Shown piece after piece: positions 1 through 7,696 of a DNA stretch of 26,801 nucleotides. Each line of letters starts with the position of its first letter. Position 1 is the first letter of the stretch. The notes under the pieces were generated by a model, which did not search any database, was not told where the DNA came from, and saw only the letters and a list, made by a program, of their open reading frames with translations. This stretch comes from Bacteroidota bacterium (lineage in GTDB: Bacteria; Bacteroidota; Bacteroidia; Bacteroidales; Rikenellaceae): positions 1 through 26,801 of the forward strand of contig JAEZPN010000078.1 of assembly GCA_023413645.1 (NCBI GenBank), read 5' to 3'. The position numbers were made by a program, and so were the translations under genes.

Positions 1-1
1 A

Positions 2-355
2 CGTAGTCCCCAAACACGCAACTCCATCCTCGACATCAACGATATTGAACCATATCTCAGGCGCCGAAACTACCCCTTCCCGTTGGATTATGCCTATCCC
101 ACCTTTGGCTGGGGTGTGGTGTTCAACAAGGGTCGCTTCAGTCACCTTGTAACAAACTACGATGATGTGGAGCTTGCCGAGGGCGAGACAATTCGTGTGG
201 AGCGTGCCACGGCCGAGGAGGTCTTGGAGGTTAAGCGCCGCGTGACGAAGACATTTGGTAAGCCTTGTCAGTCAAACATCATCTACCACCTTGATTCTAC
301 ACAACTTAACAACTACACCGACGATGAAATCAATGAGATATTTACTCGCAATTAG
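2..355 (+). CDS. Conserved hypothetical protein, C-terminal part
   Basis: The reading frame is open from the left edge of the window to a TAG at 353-355, so only the last ~117 codons are visible and the true start lies upstream. The visible part is soluble-looking and acidic, without membrane segments. It has a YAYPTFGWGVVF segment and ends in a stretch rich in Asn and Thr. I do not recognise a named domain and give no function. The next gene starts inside this one (overlap of 32 bases if ATG 324 is used), so the two are probably translationally coupled and may act together. A TTG at position 83 could serve as a start, but nothing supports it, because the frame continues upstream without a stop. 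Confidence 0.75.
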   Translation, partial: RSPQTRNSILDINDIEPYLRRRNYPFPLDYAYPTFGWGVVFNKGRFSHLVTNYDDVELAEGETIRVERATAEEVLEVKRRVTKTFGKPCQSNIIYHLDSTQLNNYTDDEINEIFTRN

Positions 356-2459
356 TCTATTGCTTCTCCCCATTTTGGCGAGCGCATGCTGGCACCCCTG
401 GACACTATATAACAACACTACGCTCTTCCGCCTTGATGCTACTGAGGGCGAAAAGAGAAATATCAGGGAGACAAACTGCCGCCACTGGCAGAACCTCACA
501 AATCGAGAGATACCCTTGAGCGATATCGAGTATGTGGTCTACACGATGCCACTCGAGGAGTATGAGGCATTCTGTGCTACGGACAACTACATGAGTAACA
601 ATGCCTTTGCGCAGTGGATAAAGCGCAACGAAAGTGATATTGTGGAGTTCTTGTTGCTTGCCAAGCGCAACGAGGAGATACGTTTTAAATATATCTCGAA
701 GTGGTATTATCCCACGATGAAGGTGGGTGGTCCCGTCTCTTTGGATGAGATTGTAGACGTGGCTTTGGCGAGCGATTCGGAGCGTCTGCGCGATCGCTAC
801 CTATTGCAGGCAGTGCGTGCAATGACGACATTGAAGCGCTATGACGAGTGCTTGGAGTTATGGGACCGAGAGATATCTCTACTGCCGGAGGATAACTTCA
901 TGCGTAGGCTCTGCAGAGAGTACATAGCTGGCGCATACTACCATACGGGAGATGTCGACAAGGCGATGATGATGTTCGCATCATATGGCGATACGGGTTC
1001 GATGCGATATATTGCAGATAAAGAAGATATGGAGTTGACAACGTATGATATCATAAATTATAGCTACCGTAGTGGCGCTCCATTCTCGAAGTATGCTGGT
1101 TATATTCGCGATATGATTGTCGATGCTGAGACCTACCCCAATGTCTACAATATGGGTGATAAGCCTGTCGTTACGGATGAGATTATCAGTGTGCGTAATC
1201 TCGCTATCGAGGCGGGTAACAATCCTCGCTGTGCAGACCGTGCGCAGTGGCTCTACATAGCTGCCTACATCTACACGCAGCAGGGAAATTACGCTACCGC
1301 AAAGTCGTATGTTGCCAAGGCTGAGACGCTCCCTGCATCGGACAAGATGAAGGAGTCGATAGAGGTGTTGAAGGTCTATTTGGATGCTCTTACAAGCACT
1401 TACAATGCGGCCTACGAGTCGCGTCTATTCGAGCAGATTAAGTGGTTCGACGAGAACCTCCGTAAGGAGCTTGCAGCACGCCAAATCAACTACTCATACT
1501 ACTGGACAGACTTTTCGTGCAACTATTGGTTTACTAGCATGATACGCATATTCTCATACACCACTGCTACACGCTACTTCGAGGCTGGTAACCCCGTACG
1601 TGCCTTGCAGTTACTTAACTTCAATGAGTATATACCATACAAGCACGTGCCATATATTTGCTACGGTTACTATATCTATTATGATGGATATGATGACTAT
1701 GATTATAATAGTTGTATGGCAGGTCTCGATGAGTATCGTAGCGAGCGTAGAGTATTTAATAATATCGACTACTCGTCATGGTTCTTCGAGAAGTTTGACG
1801 AGCAGACACCCGATGCTGCCATTGCTTATGTCGAGCGAGCATTGAATCCTAAGTCGGAGTTCGATCGCTACCTCAATGATGTGGGCTACACCTCGAGCGA
1901 CTTCCTATATGACGTTGTGGGCACGCTATGCTTGCGCCATATGCGCTACCAAGAGGCCGAGTACTACTTCTCTCTTGTAAGTCTCGACTACCAGTATAAA
2001 CTCAACGTGTGCCTCAATAAAGACCCCTTTGATTCTCTCTGCATTGAGGGAGAGAGAATGGTAGATTTCCGCTACCGCTTTGCCTCTACCATGGCAGCAT
2101 TGGAGCGTGGCATAGAGTCGGCAACAGACCCCAACCGTCGTGCTCAATTGCTGCTTAAATATGGTGTTGGCATGGGCAACTCGGTGAAGAGCTGCTGGCC
2201 CTTGACACACTATGGATGCAACTGCGATACACCTTGGGATGACGACCCAATAACCCTCGAGGCGCACGCAAAGGCTATAAATTGCATCAACGAGGCGATG
2301 GTGACGTTTACCGACGATGAGTTTTTAGCTGATGCGCACTATTACTTAGGACATCTACACACGGTTGTAAAGGACTTCGGCAACACCGAAAGGGCCGACT
2401 TTGTACGTCGCCACTGCGATAATTATATGGATTATGTGCCGAATCTATTTATGAAATAG
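324..2459 (+). CDS. Large exported protein with TPR-like helical repeats
   Basis: This encodes about 711 residues from ATG 324; ATG 333 is the alternative start. The frame opens further upstream, but from 324 it begins directly with a signal peptide: Lys, then a Leu/Ile-rich core, then LASAC near residue 22. The Cys suggests either a lipoprotein or signal peptidase I cleavage after ASA. The body contains TPR-like helix pairs, for example the segment with RYDECLELWDREISLLPED and the following helix with YYHTGDVDKAMMMF, and further ones near residues 310-360 and at the C-terminus. Around residues 447-463 there is a very Tyr- and Asp-rich stretch. It overlaps the upstream gene and ends just before a convergent terminator. 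The likely location is the periplasm or the outer membrane. The function is unknown; a scaffold or binding role is inference from the TPR-like pattern. Confidence 0.8.
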   Translation: MKSMRYLLAISLLLLPILASACWHPWTLYNNTTLFRLDATEGEKRNIRETNCRHWQNLTNREIPLSDIEYVVYTMPLEEYEAFCATDNYMSNNAFAQWIKRNESDIVEFLLLAKRNEEIRFKYISKWYYPTMKVGGPVSLDEIVDVALASDSERLRDRYLLQAVRAMTTLKRYDECLELWDREISLLPEDNFMRRLCREYIAGAYYHTGDVDKAMMMFASYGDTGSMRYIADKEDMELTTYDIINYSYRSGAPFSKYAGYIRDMIVDAETYPNVYNMGDKPVVTDEIISVRNLAIEAGNNPRCADRAQWLYIAAYIYTQQGNYATAKSYVAKAETLPASDKMKESIEVLKVYLDALTSTYNAAYESRLFEQIKWFDENLRKELAARQINYSYYWTDFSCNYWFTSMIRIFSYTTATRYFEAGNPVRALQLLNFNEYIPYKHVPYICYGYYIYYDGYDDYDYNSCMAGLDEYRSERRVFNNIDYSSWFFEKFDEQTPDAAIAYVERALNPKSEFDRYLNDVGYTSSDFLYDVVGTLCLRHMRYQEAEYYFSLVSLDYQYKLNVCLNKDPFDSLCIEGERMVDFRYRFASTMAALERGIESATDPNRRAQLLLKYGVGMGNSVKSCWPLTHYGCNCDTPWDDDPITLEAHAKAINCINEAMVTFTDDEFLADAHYYLGHLHTVVKDFGNTERADFVRRHCDNYMDYVPNLFMK

Positions 2460-2465
2460 TAGCAA

Positions 2466-2495
2466 AAACGGGATGCCCAGTGTGACATCCCGTTT
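2466..2495. terminator. Bidirectional terminator between convergent genes
   Basis: A perfect 10-bp stem (AAACGGGATG at 2466-2475 with CATCCCGTTT at 2486-2495) encloses a 10-base loop. The arms carry A and T runs at the outside, so it can serve both the plus-strand TPR-like gene ending at 2459 and the minus-strand antiporter gene ending at 2500. Confidence 0.85.
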
Positions 2496-2499
2496 ATTG

Positions 2500-3996
2500 T
2501 TATACCTTCAAGACATTCTCAATGCCCATATCCTTAATCTTTTGTATCATCTCGTCGTTGTTGTCCGAGACAACTAATAGTTTATCTCCCACGAGCAATT
2601 GTGTCAAACCCTTGGGCACGAAGTACTTCTCGTTACGGTAGACCATGACGACAAGCGTATGTCCTGGCAGACGAATATCCTTGAGTGTGTCACCATTCTT
2701 GAGTAGCGCCTCGTTCACCTCAATCTCCGAGAACTCGCTTCGTATATGGTCGGGAACAGTGAGCTTAAAGGTGCGCTGTGGCTCGGCATACGAGAGCTTA
2801 AGCCAGTTGGCCATGCTACTAACTGTCGTGCCCTGCACAAGTAGTGATATGATGGTCACGAGGAATACCACATTGAATATATACTCCGAGCCATCGACGT
2901 CGTGTGTCACGGTGTAGAGTGCAAAGATGATGGGCACAGCGCCACGCAGACCCACCCACGATGCATAAACACGTGCGCGCTTGGAGAATTGGCGGAAGGG
3001 TGCCATACATATAAGCGTCGATATGGGGCGTGCCACAATAATCATGAATGCTCCAATCGCCAAGGCCATGAGATATACATTGGGCTGTATAAGCTCGTGA
3101 ATATTTACCATAAGGCCGAGTAGGAGGAATAGGATGATCTGCAACAGCAGTGTGAACGAGTCGAAGAAGGTGCTCAGCATGTTGCGAAAGACGATGCGGA
3201 AGTTACCCACGACAAGGCCCGCGATATATACCGCGAGGTAGCCGTTGCCGTATGCAATCGTTGTAAACGAGTAGGTGAAGAATGCCGATGCCAAAAGAAG
3301 CACCGAGTAGAGCGAGGCGTTACTGCGGATATTTATGCGGTTCATAATCCACACTGTAGCGCGACCGAAACCGTAGCCGAGGGCAGTGCCCACGACCATC
3401 TGCACTACGAATGTGCCCACGGCGTTTGTCCAATTTATGCCATCACTGCCCGTTGCTATGCTTACGAGCATAACGGTAAGGATATATGCCATGGGGTCGT
3501 TACTACCACTCTCAAGCTCCAACAATGGACGAAGGTTTTGGCGTAGTCCCTGCTTTTTAGTTCGAAGGATTGAAAAGACTGATGCTGAGTCTGTTGACGA
3601 CATCGTAGCCGCGAGAAGTAGTGCGATGGGGAAGGGTAGCGTAACACCCAAATATGGGGCTATGAAATAGATGAAGCAACCCACGAAAACGGCAGTTAAG
3701 ACTACGCCCAGCGTAGCCATTACGATACCCGGGGCCATGACGGGGCGTATGTCGGTGAACTTCGTATCCATACCGCCCGAGAAGAGTATGATGCACAGAG
3801 CAATCATGCCTATAAACTCAGCAAACTCCACCGCTGCGGGCGAGTCCACCGATACCCAGTCGTAGTGGCCAAAGAGTATGCCCACACCAAGGAACAGGAG
3901 CAACGCTGGCGCACCAAGACGGTATGCCGCCTTACCCGCAAGCACTGCGACAAAGAGTAGTAGGGCTGCTACAAGTAGGAAATTCTCATTTAGCAT
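2500..3996 (-). CDS. CPA1-family K+(Na+)/H+ antiporter with TrkA-C domain (NhaP2/CvrA type)
   Basis: This 498-residue inner-membrane protein exchanges cytoplasmic K+ or Na+ for protons. Residues 1 to about 385 are a run of hydrophobic segments matching the Na+/H+ exchanger fold. The SSTDSASVFSILR motif (133-145) and ESGSNDP (162-168) contain the Asp and Asn-Asp residues typical of the ion-binding core of CPA1 antiporters. The last ~95 residues look like a TrkA-C ligand-binding domain, which in NhaP2-like proteins senses nucleotides or ions. The length fits the NhaP2 family. It starts at ATG 3996, 25 bases after the tonB-like gene on the same strand, so the two are probably co-transcribed. The cation specificity (K+ versus Na+) cannot be read from the sequence, so I leave the symbol empty. 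Confidence 0.9.
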   Translation of the reverse strand: MLNENFLLVAALLLFVAVLAGKAAYRLGAPALLLFLGVGILFGHYDWVSVDSPAAVEFAEFIGMIALCIILFSGGMDTKFTDIRPVMAPGIVMATLGVVLTAVFVGCFIYFIAPYLGVTLPFPIALLLAATMSSTDSASVFSILRTKKQGLRQNLRPLLELESGSNDPMAYILTVMLVSIATGSDGINWTNAVGTFVVQMVVGTALGYGFGRATVWIMNRINIRSNASLYSVLLLASAFFTYSFTTIAYGNGYLAVYIAGLVVGNFRIVFRNMLSTFFDSFTLLLQIILFLLLGLMVNIHELIQPNVYLMALAIGAFMIIVARPISTLICMAPFRQFSKRARVYASWVGLRGAVPIIFALYTVTHDVDGSEYIFNVVFLVTIISLLVQGTTVSSMANWLKLSYAEPQRTFKLTVPDHIRSEFSEIEVNEALLKNGDTLKDIRLPGHTLVVMVYRNEKYFVPKGLTQLLVGDKLLVVSDNNDEMIQKIKDMGIENVLKV

Positions 3997-4021
3997 ATTT
4001 TAACGACGTTTTTGTTCTAAA

Positions 4022-4882
4022 CTACTGTGATACAAACGTGTAGGTTATCGTGCCCACGTTGCTTACAGGGGCATTGGGGTCGATGTTAAATATCGTGCCA
4101 GCGTTGAGTGCCGCCTTGCGGGCTATCTCGTTTAGTGAGCTATTAGACGACTCCTTGACCACGGCACTCTTAACCGTGCCATTGCGGTCTACTCTAACCT
4201 CCAAGACCACATAGCCACCCTCCTTGGCAAGGTAGGCGGGCTTGTAGAGGCTGGTGCGTGCGGTGCGTGCAACCTTCTTGTTGCCACTCACATAGTTGAT
4301 GTCGTAAGCAACGGTAACAGCACCCTTGAATTTTCCACCATTATCATTGCTACCGCCGCCACCAGAGCCGCTACCGTCGCCACCCTTACCGATGCCGCTG
4401 ACATCTTTTAGACCGCTCGAGTAGCTATCGCGATTTGAGGCCATGTCCGAGGCCACCTTATCCATTAATTGCTGTGTCTCGTTGTCATACGTTGGACTTT
4501 CGGATCCTCCCTCCTCTGCAGCATCGTTAGACTGCACATTCTTAACATTTTGCACTGCCGCAAGACGGCGGTTGATCTCCTCTTGTAGCTGGTCGCGTAT
4601 CTGCTTTGTCCTCTCGATATCCTCGGGTGTGGGCTCCTCCTCCACAAACTCGATGATGTACTCTACGGGAGAAGCCTCCACGTGCACATTTGCTATTGCA
4701 ATCCACAGGCCGACAATAAGCAAGGCACACACCGCGGCGATGATGGCAACGCGACTCCAATAGAGCCACTCTCCAAAGCCCTTGGAGCGTGTATCTTCAA
4801 AGTCTATATATGGTCGGCGACGTGCTCGCTGGCGTGGGGGCATCGCACCATTATCTCTGCGTCTATTTGGTATATCATTCAT
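4022..4882 (-). CDS. TonB-family energy-transducing protein
   Basis: This encodes 286 residues from ATG 4882; an in-frame TTG three codons upstream is less likely. The order is a basic cytoplasmic N-terminus (residues 1-40), one membrane segment (about 45-64), an acidic Glu/Pro patch with a predicted helical stretch (about 72-110), a Gly/Ser-rich linker (about 165-185), and a C-terminal TonB-like domain with the pattern YVVLEVRVDRNGTVKSAVV and a final TYTFVSQ strand. TonB proteins link the inner-membrane proton gradient (ExbB/ExbD) to outer-membrane TonB-dependent transporters. The linker is Gly-rich rather than Pro-rich, and no exbB or exbD is nearby, so its partner is unknown. It is transcribed divergently from lpxC/fabZ and is followed by the antiporter gene. 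Confidence 0.85.
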   Translation of the reverse strand: MNDIPNRRRDNGAMPPRQRARRRPYIDFEDTRSKGFGEWLYWSRVAIIAAVCALLIVGLWIAIANVHVEASPVEYIIEFVEEEPTPEDIERTKQIRDQLQEEINRRLAAVQNVKNVQSNDAAEEGGSESPTYDNETQQLMDKVASDMASNRDSYSSGLKDVSGIGKGGDGSGSGGGGSNDNGGKFKGAVTVAYDINYVSGNKKVARTARTSLYKPAYLAKEGGYVVLEVRVDRNGTVKSAVVKESSNSSLNEIARKAALNAGTIFNIDPNAPVSNVGTITYTFVSQ

Positions 4883-4901
4883 TTGATACAATATTTCAGA
4901 G

Positions 4902-4909
4902 CAAAAGTA
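4902..4909 (-). promoter_or_regulatory. -7 promoter element for the tonB-like/antiporter operon
   Basis: On the minus strand the sequence reads TACTTTTG, which fits the Bacteroidota -7 consensus TAnnTTTG. It lies 19 bases before ATG 4882. The bases upstream on that strand are nearly pure A/T. A clear -33 TTTG is not seen, so the assignment rests on one box. Confidence 0.55.
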
Positions 4910-4932
4910 GTAATTTTTTTTAATTTTTTTAG

Positions 4933-4940
4933 TATATTTG
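4933..4940 (+). promoter_or_regulatory. -7 promoter element for lpxC/fabZ-lpxA
   Basis: TATATTTG matches TAnnTTTG and lies 48 bases before the lpxC/fabZ start, downstream of a T-rich tract. Together with the minus-strand box at 4902-4909 it makes a compact divergent promoter region, so the two operons may influence each other. Confidence 0.6.
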
Positions 4941-4988
4941 TCCCATTAATGCGAATTAACATTTGGTAAAAACCTAAAAATATCAATT

Positions 4989-6374
4989 ATGGCAACCAAA
5001 CAACGAACTCTTGCCGCAGCGATTTCATTCCAGGGTAAGGGTCTGCACACAGGCTTGCAGGTGACAATGACAGTAAATCCCGCAGAGGAGAACCATGGCA
5101 TAACATTCCGTCGTGTTGATCTTGAGGACGCTCACGAGGTTCCCGCATTGTGCGAGTATGTCGTAGATACATCACGTGGTACAACAATCGAGAAGGGCGC
5201 AGCTAAGGTGAGCACCATTGAGCATATCCTTTCAGCACTCTGGACTCTCGGCGTGGACAACGCCTCTATCGATATCAACGCCCCCGAGACACCCATCATG
5301 GATGGCTCAGCACTCGAGTATGCAACACGCATCAACGAGGTGGGCACCGTAGAGCAGAACGCTGAGCGTCGCTACTACGAGGTGACAGAGAAGCAGGTCT
5401 ACACACTCCCAGAGAAGGGCGTAGCCATCGTATTGTATCCCGACGACGAGTTCTCGGTATCGGTACACGTTGACTACAACTCTAAGGTGGTTGGTAACCA
5501 GTATGCTACATATACCCACACCGATGACTACACATCAAAAATCGCGATGTGTCGTACATTCGTATTCCTCCACGAGCTTGAGCCACTTATGAAGATGAAC
5601 CTCATCAAGGGTGGCGACCTCGACAATGCTATCGTCGTTGTTGAGAACCCCGTTACTGACGAGCAGCTCGACCACCTCAAGAAGATCTTTGGCAAGGAGG
5701 ATATCCGCATCACTGGTGGTTACTTGAACAACCAGCAGCTCCGCGCAAATAATGAGCTCGCACGCCATAAGCTCCTCGATGTGCTTGGCGACTTCGCACT
5801 GCTCGGCATGCGCATCAAGGGTCGTGTATGGGCTACACGTCCTGGCCACTTCGCAAATACAGAGTTCATGAAGGAGCTCTCACGTGCTATACGTCGTAGC
5901 GGCGAGAAACCCTCGTTTAAGTATAGTGCGAAGAACCAGCCTCTCATGGACATCAACCAGATTAAGGCGTTGCTCCCTCACCGTCCTCCATTCTTGCTCG
6001 TTGATCGCGTATTCCACATCGATGAGAATGCTATCGGCGGTATCAAGCAGGTATCTATGAATGAGCCCTTCTTCGTGGGTCACTTCCCCGAGGAGCCCGT
6101 TATGCCTGGTGTACTCATCATCGAGGCTTTGGCACAGTGCTGTGGCATCTTGGTACTCAGCCGCGTTGATGATCCCGAGAGCTACTCTACGTACTTCCTC
6201 AAGGCCGATGGCGTGAAGTGGAAGCGTAAGGTCGTGCCTGGTGACACCTTGCAGCTCGAGTGTCACATCTCAGATATGCGTCGTGGCATCTGCACAGCCG
6301 AGGCAAAGGCCTTCGTAGGTGGTCAGCTCGCATGCGAGGCAGTGCTCACAGCGCAGATTGTTAAGAACAGATAA
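4989..6374 (+). CDS. lpxC/fabZ: Bifunctional UDP-3-O-acyl-GlcNAc deacetylase / 3-hydroxyacyl-ACP dehydratase
   Basis: This is a 461-residue natural fusion typical of Bacteroidota. The N-terminal LpxC part (about 1-305) carries out the committed step of lipid A synthesis, a zinc-dependent deacetylation. The zinc ligands and catalytic residues are visible: Glu78-His79 in STIEHILSAL, His260 and Asp264 in RHKLLDVLGD, and His287 in RPGHFANTEF. The C-terminal FabZ part (about 320-461) dehydrates 3-hydroxyacyl-ACP in fatty acid elongation. It shows the LLPHRPPFLLVDRV entry motif, catalytic His364 in GHFPEEPVMPG and Glu379 in LIIEALAQ. Both enzymes compete for 3-hydroxyacyl-ACP, so the fusion links the two pathways. 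lpxA follows 29 bases downstream. Confidence 0.98.
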   Translation: MATKQRTLAAAISFQGKGLHTGLQVTMTVNPAEENHGITFRRVDLEDAHEVPALCEYVVDTSRGTTIEKGAAKVSTIEHILSALWTLGVDNASIDINAPETPIMDGSALEYATRINEVGTVEQNAERRYYEVTEKQVYTLPEKGVAIVLYPDDEFSVSVHVDYNSKVVGNQYATYTHTDDYTSKIAMCRTFVFLHELEPLMKMNLIKGGDLDNAIVVVENPVTDEQLDHLKKIFGKEDIRITGGYLNNQQLRANNELARHKLLDVLGDFALLGMRIKGRVWATRPGHFANTEFMKELSRAIRRSGEKPSFKYSAKNQPLMDINQIKALLPHRPPFLLVDRVFHIDENAIGGIKQVSMNEPFFVGHFPEEPVMPGVLIIEALAQCCGILVLSRVDDPESYSTYFLKADGVKWKRKVVPGDTLQLECHISDMRRGICTAEAKAFVGGQLACEAVLTAQIVKNR

Positions 6375-6403
6375 AACTGACACAAACAAATATTAACTTT
6401 TTT

Positions 6404-7189
6404 ATGATTAGTAATTTGGCATACGTTCACCCCGATGCAAAGATCGGTAACAACGTAACTATCGAGCCTTTTGCATACGTCGAGGGTGACGTGGTAATCG
6501 GCGACGATTGCTGGATCGGCCCCCACGCTTGCATCTATAATGGTGCACGCCTCGGTAAGGGTAACAAGGTGCACCCTGGCGCCTGCATCGCTTGCCTCCC
6601 CCAGGACCTTAAGTTCGATGGCGAGCAGACAACAGCCGTAATCGGCGACTATAACGATATTCGCGAGTGCGTAACCATCGCGCGCGGTACTGCCTCACGC
6701 GGCACAACAATCGTGGGTAGCAACAACCTCCTTATGGCATATGTGCACGTGGCACACGACGACGTTGTGGGTAGCCACTGCGTCATCGCTAACCGCGTAT
6801 CTCTCGCTGGTGAGGTGGAGATTGGCGACTGGGTAGTTATCGGTGGCCACGCAGCAATCCACCAGTGGGTACACATCGGTGACCACTGCATGGTTCAGGG
6901 TGGTGCCCTCGTAACTCAGGATATCCCTCCCTACATCATCGCTACAAATGGCGAGACCCACTACGCAGGTATCAACAAGATTGGTCTTTCGCGTCGTGGC
7001 TTTACCGAGGAGCAGATCTCATCTATCCACAACACTTGCCGCATCCTCTTCCAGAGCGAGCTTAACTACATGGCAGGTTGCGACAAGGCTGAGACCGAGA
7101 TTCCCGAGACTCCCGAGCGCAATAAGCTTATCGAGTTTATCCGTGGCTCGAAGCGAGGTGTCATCAAGCAATATATGTCTCGCCGATAA
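6404..7189 (+). CDS. lpxA: Acyl-ACP--UDP-N-acetylglucosamine O-acyltransferase
   Basis: This 261-residue protein matches the usual LpxA length. It catalyses the first, reversible step of lipid A synthesis, moving a 3-hydroxyacyl chain from ACP to UDP-GlcNAc. The first ~190 residues show the hexapeptide pattern of a left-handed beta helix (repeats such as IGDDCW, VGSHCV, IGDWVV). The catalytic His is His118 in YVHVAHD, equivalent to His125 of E. coli. The C-terminal helical region includes GFTEEQI. It lies 29 bases after lpxC/fabZ and is very probably in the same transcript. lpxD, lpxB and glmU-like genes are not in the window. Confidence 0.97.
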   Translation: MISNLAYVHPDAKIGNNVTIEPFAYVEGDVVIGDDCWIGPHACIYNGARLGKGNKVHPGACIACLPQDLKFDGEQTTAVIGDYNDIRECVTIARGTASRGTTIVGSNNLLMAYVHVAHDDVVGSHCVIANRVSLAGEVEIGDWVVIGGHAAIHQWVHIGDHCMVQGGALVTQDIPPYIIATNGETHYAGINKIGLSRRGFTEEQISSIHNTCRILFQSELNYMAGCDKAETEIPETPERNKLIEFIRGSKRGVIKQYMSRR

Positions 7190-7225
7190 TTTTTTACGAT
7201 AAGGCAGACATCTACTGCCGCTAAC

Positions 7226-7280
7226 AAAAAGTGCCGTCAATGGAATGTACATTAAGTACTATCCATCGACGGCATTTTTG
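7226..7280 (+). terminator. Terminator after lpxA
   Basis: A long stem pairs 7226-7244 (AAAAAGTGCCGTCAATGGA) with 7262-7280, apart from one mismatch and outer A/T pairs, across a 17-base loop. The downstream arm ends in TTTTT. It can also act on minus-strand transcripts because the A run lies at the other side. Confidence 0.8.
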
Positions 7281-7323
7281 CCGAGCGTTGTAGCTGCAGC
7301 CTTCTCCTAAAAAATAATTTTTC

Positions 7324-7410
7324 GTGATAGTGGCGCGTTAGCGGCACATCCCTAAAAGTAGACCACCCAGGGCTGTACTACTCTGTACTATCCCTGGGTG
7401 GCCTCTTTTG
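7324..7410 (+). repeat. Intergenic repeat, copy A, with terminator-like hairpin
   Basis: This stretch is related to the minus-strand sequence at 21202-21131 behind rny. Both begin GTGATAGT, then share CGTTAGC, CATC, AAAAG and ACCACCCAGG, and end with a hairpin arm TGGGTGG before a T-rich tail. In copy A the hairpin pairs ACCACCCAGGG (7362-7372) with CCCTGGGTGG (7392-7401). Its length and spacing differ from copy B in the hairpin loop. Confidence 0.6.
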
Positions 7411-7502
7411 TGATGCACCACTACCACACCACTCTGACGAAAAATTTGTTACCACTGATGTAGGTTTGCTCTCTTATTATATCAGCACCGTGTAAAACGA
7501 AA

Positions 7503-7534
7503 AAGCCTCGATAATCGTGTGATTATCAAGGCTT
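7503..7534 (-). terminator. Terminator of tRNA-Pro
   Basis: AAGCCT, one unpaired base and GATAAT (7503-7515) pair with ATTATC, one unpaired base and AGGCTT (7522-7534) around a 6-base loop. On the minus strand the stem is followed by TTTTTCGTTTT. It begins 8 bases after the tRNA-Pro 3' end. Confidence 0.85.
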
Positions 7535-7542
7535 ATGGTTAG

Positions 7543-7617
7543 TCGGGATGACAAGATTCGAACTTGCGACAACACGCCCCCCAGACGTGTACTCTAACCG
7601 GGCTGAGCTACATCCCG
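7543..7617 (-). tRNA. tRNA-Pro (anticodon GGG)
   Basis: The minus strand folds into a full cloverleaf of 75 bases. The acceptor stem is CGGGATG with CATCCCG, and the discriminator base is A. The anticodon stem is CACGT with GCGTG, and the loop CTGGGGG gives anticodon GGG (codons CCC/CCU). The T loop reads TTCGAAT. CCA is not encoded. It has its own promoter and terminator. Confidence 0.95.
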
Positions 7618-7633
7618 AACTGGTTTTGCGGTG

Positions 7634-7666
7634 CAAAGATAATAATAAATTTTCTAATTATGCAAA
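7634..7666 (-). promoter_or_regulatory. Promoter of tRNA-Pro
   Basis: On the minus strand TTTG (7666-7663) is followed after 21 bases by TATCTTTG (7641-7634), matching the Bacteroidota -33/-7 pattern. The -7 box ends 16 bases before the mature tRNA 5' end at 7617. Confidence 0.8.
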
Positions 7667-7684
7667 TTTATCTCAAAAAAAATG

Positions 7685-7692
7685 TAACTTTG
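7685..7692 (+). promoter_or_regulatory. -7 promoter element of the ABC importer operon, very close to the start codon
   Basis: TAACTTTG matches TAnnTTTG and ends only 4 bases before the ATG at 7697. If it is the promoter, the mRNA would have almost no leader. No good -33 TTTG is visible at the usual distance. Confidence 0.5.
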
Positions 7693-7696
7693 TAGC

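Larger units (their letters stand above)
7190..7542. other. Intergenic region without a protein gene
   Basis: I see no convincing coding frame here. It holds a small hairpin (GGCAG at 7203-7207 with CTGCC at 7215-7219), a strong terminator (7226-7280), a 10-base inverted pair that encloses it (TGCCGCTAAC at 7216-7225 with its complement at 7337-7346), a repeat copy with a second terminator-like hairpin (7324-7410), and the tRNA-Pro terminator (7503-7534). The stretch 7411-7500 shows nothing recognisable. Confidence 0.6.

Noticed and set aside
7620..7696. Cobalamin or other riboswitch before the ABC importer
   Set aside because: The distance between the divergent tRNA-Pro gene and the start codon is about 80 bases and is filled by promoters and A/T-rich sequence. 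No B12-box or structured leader can fit.
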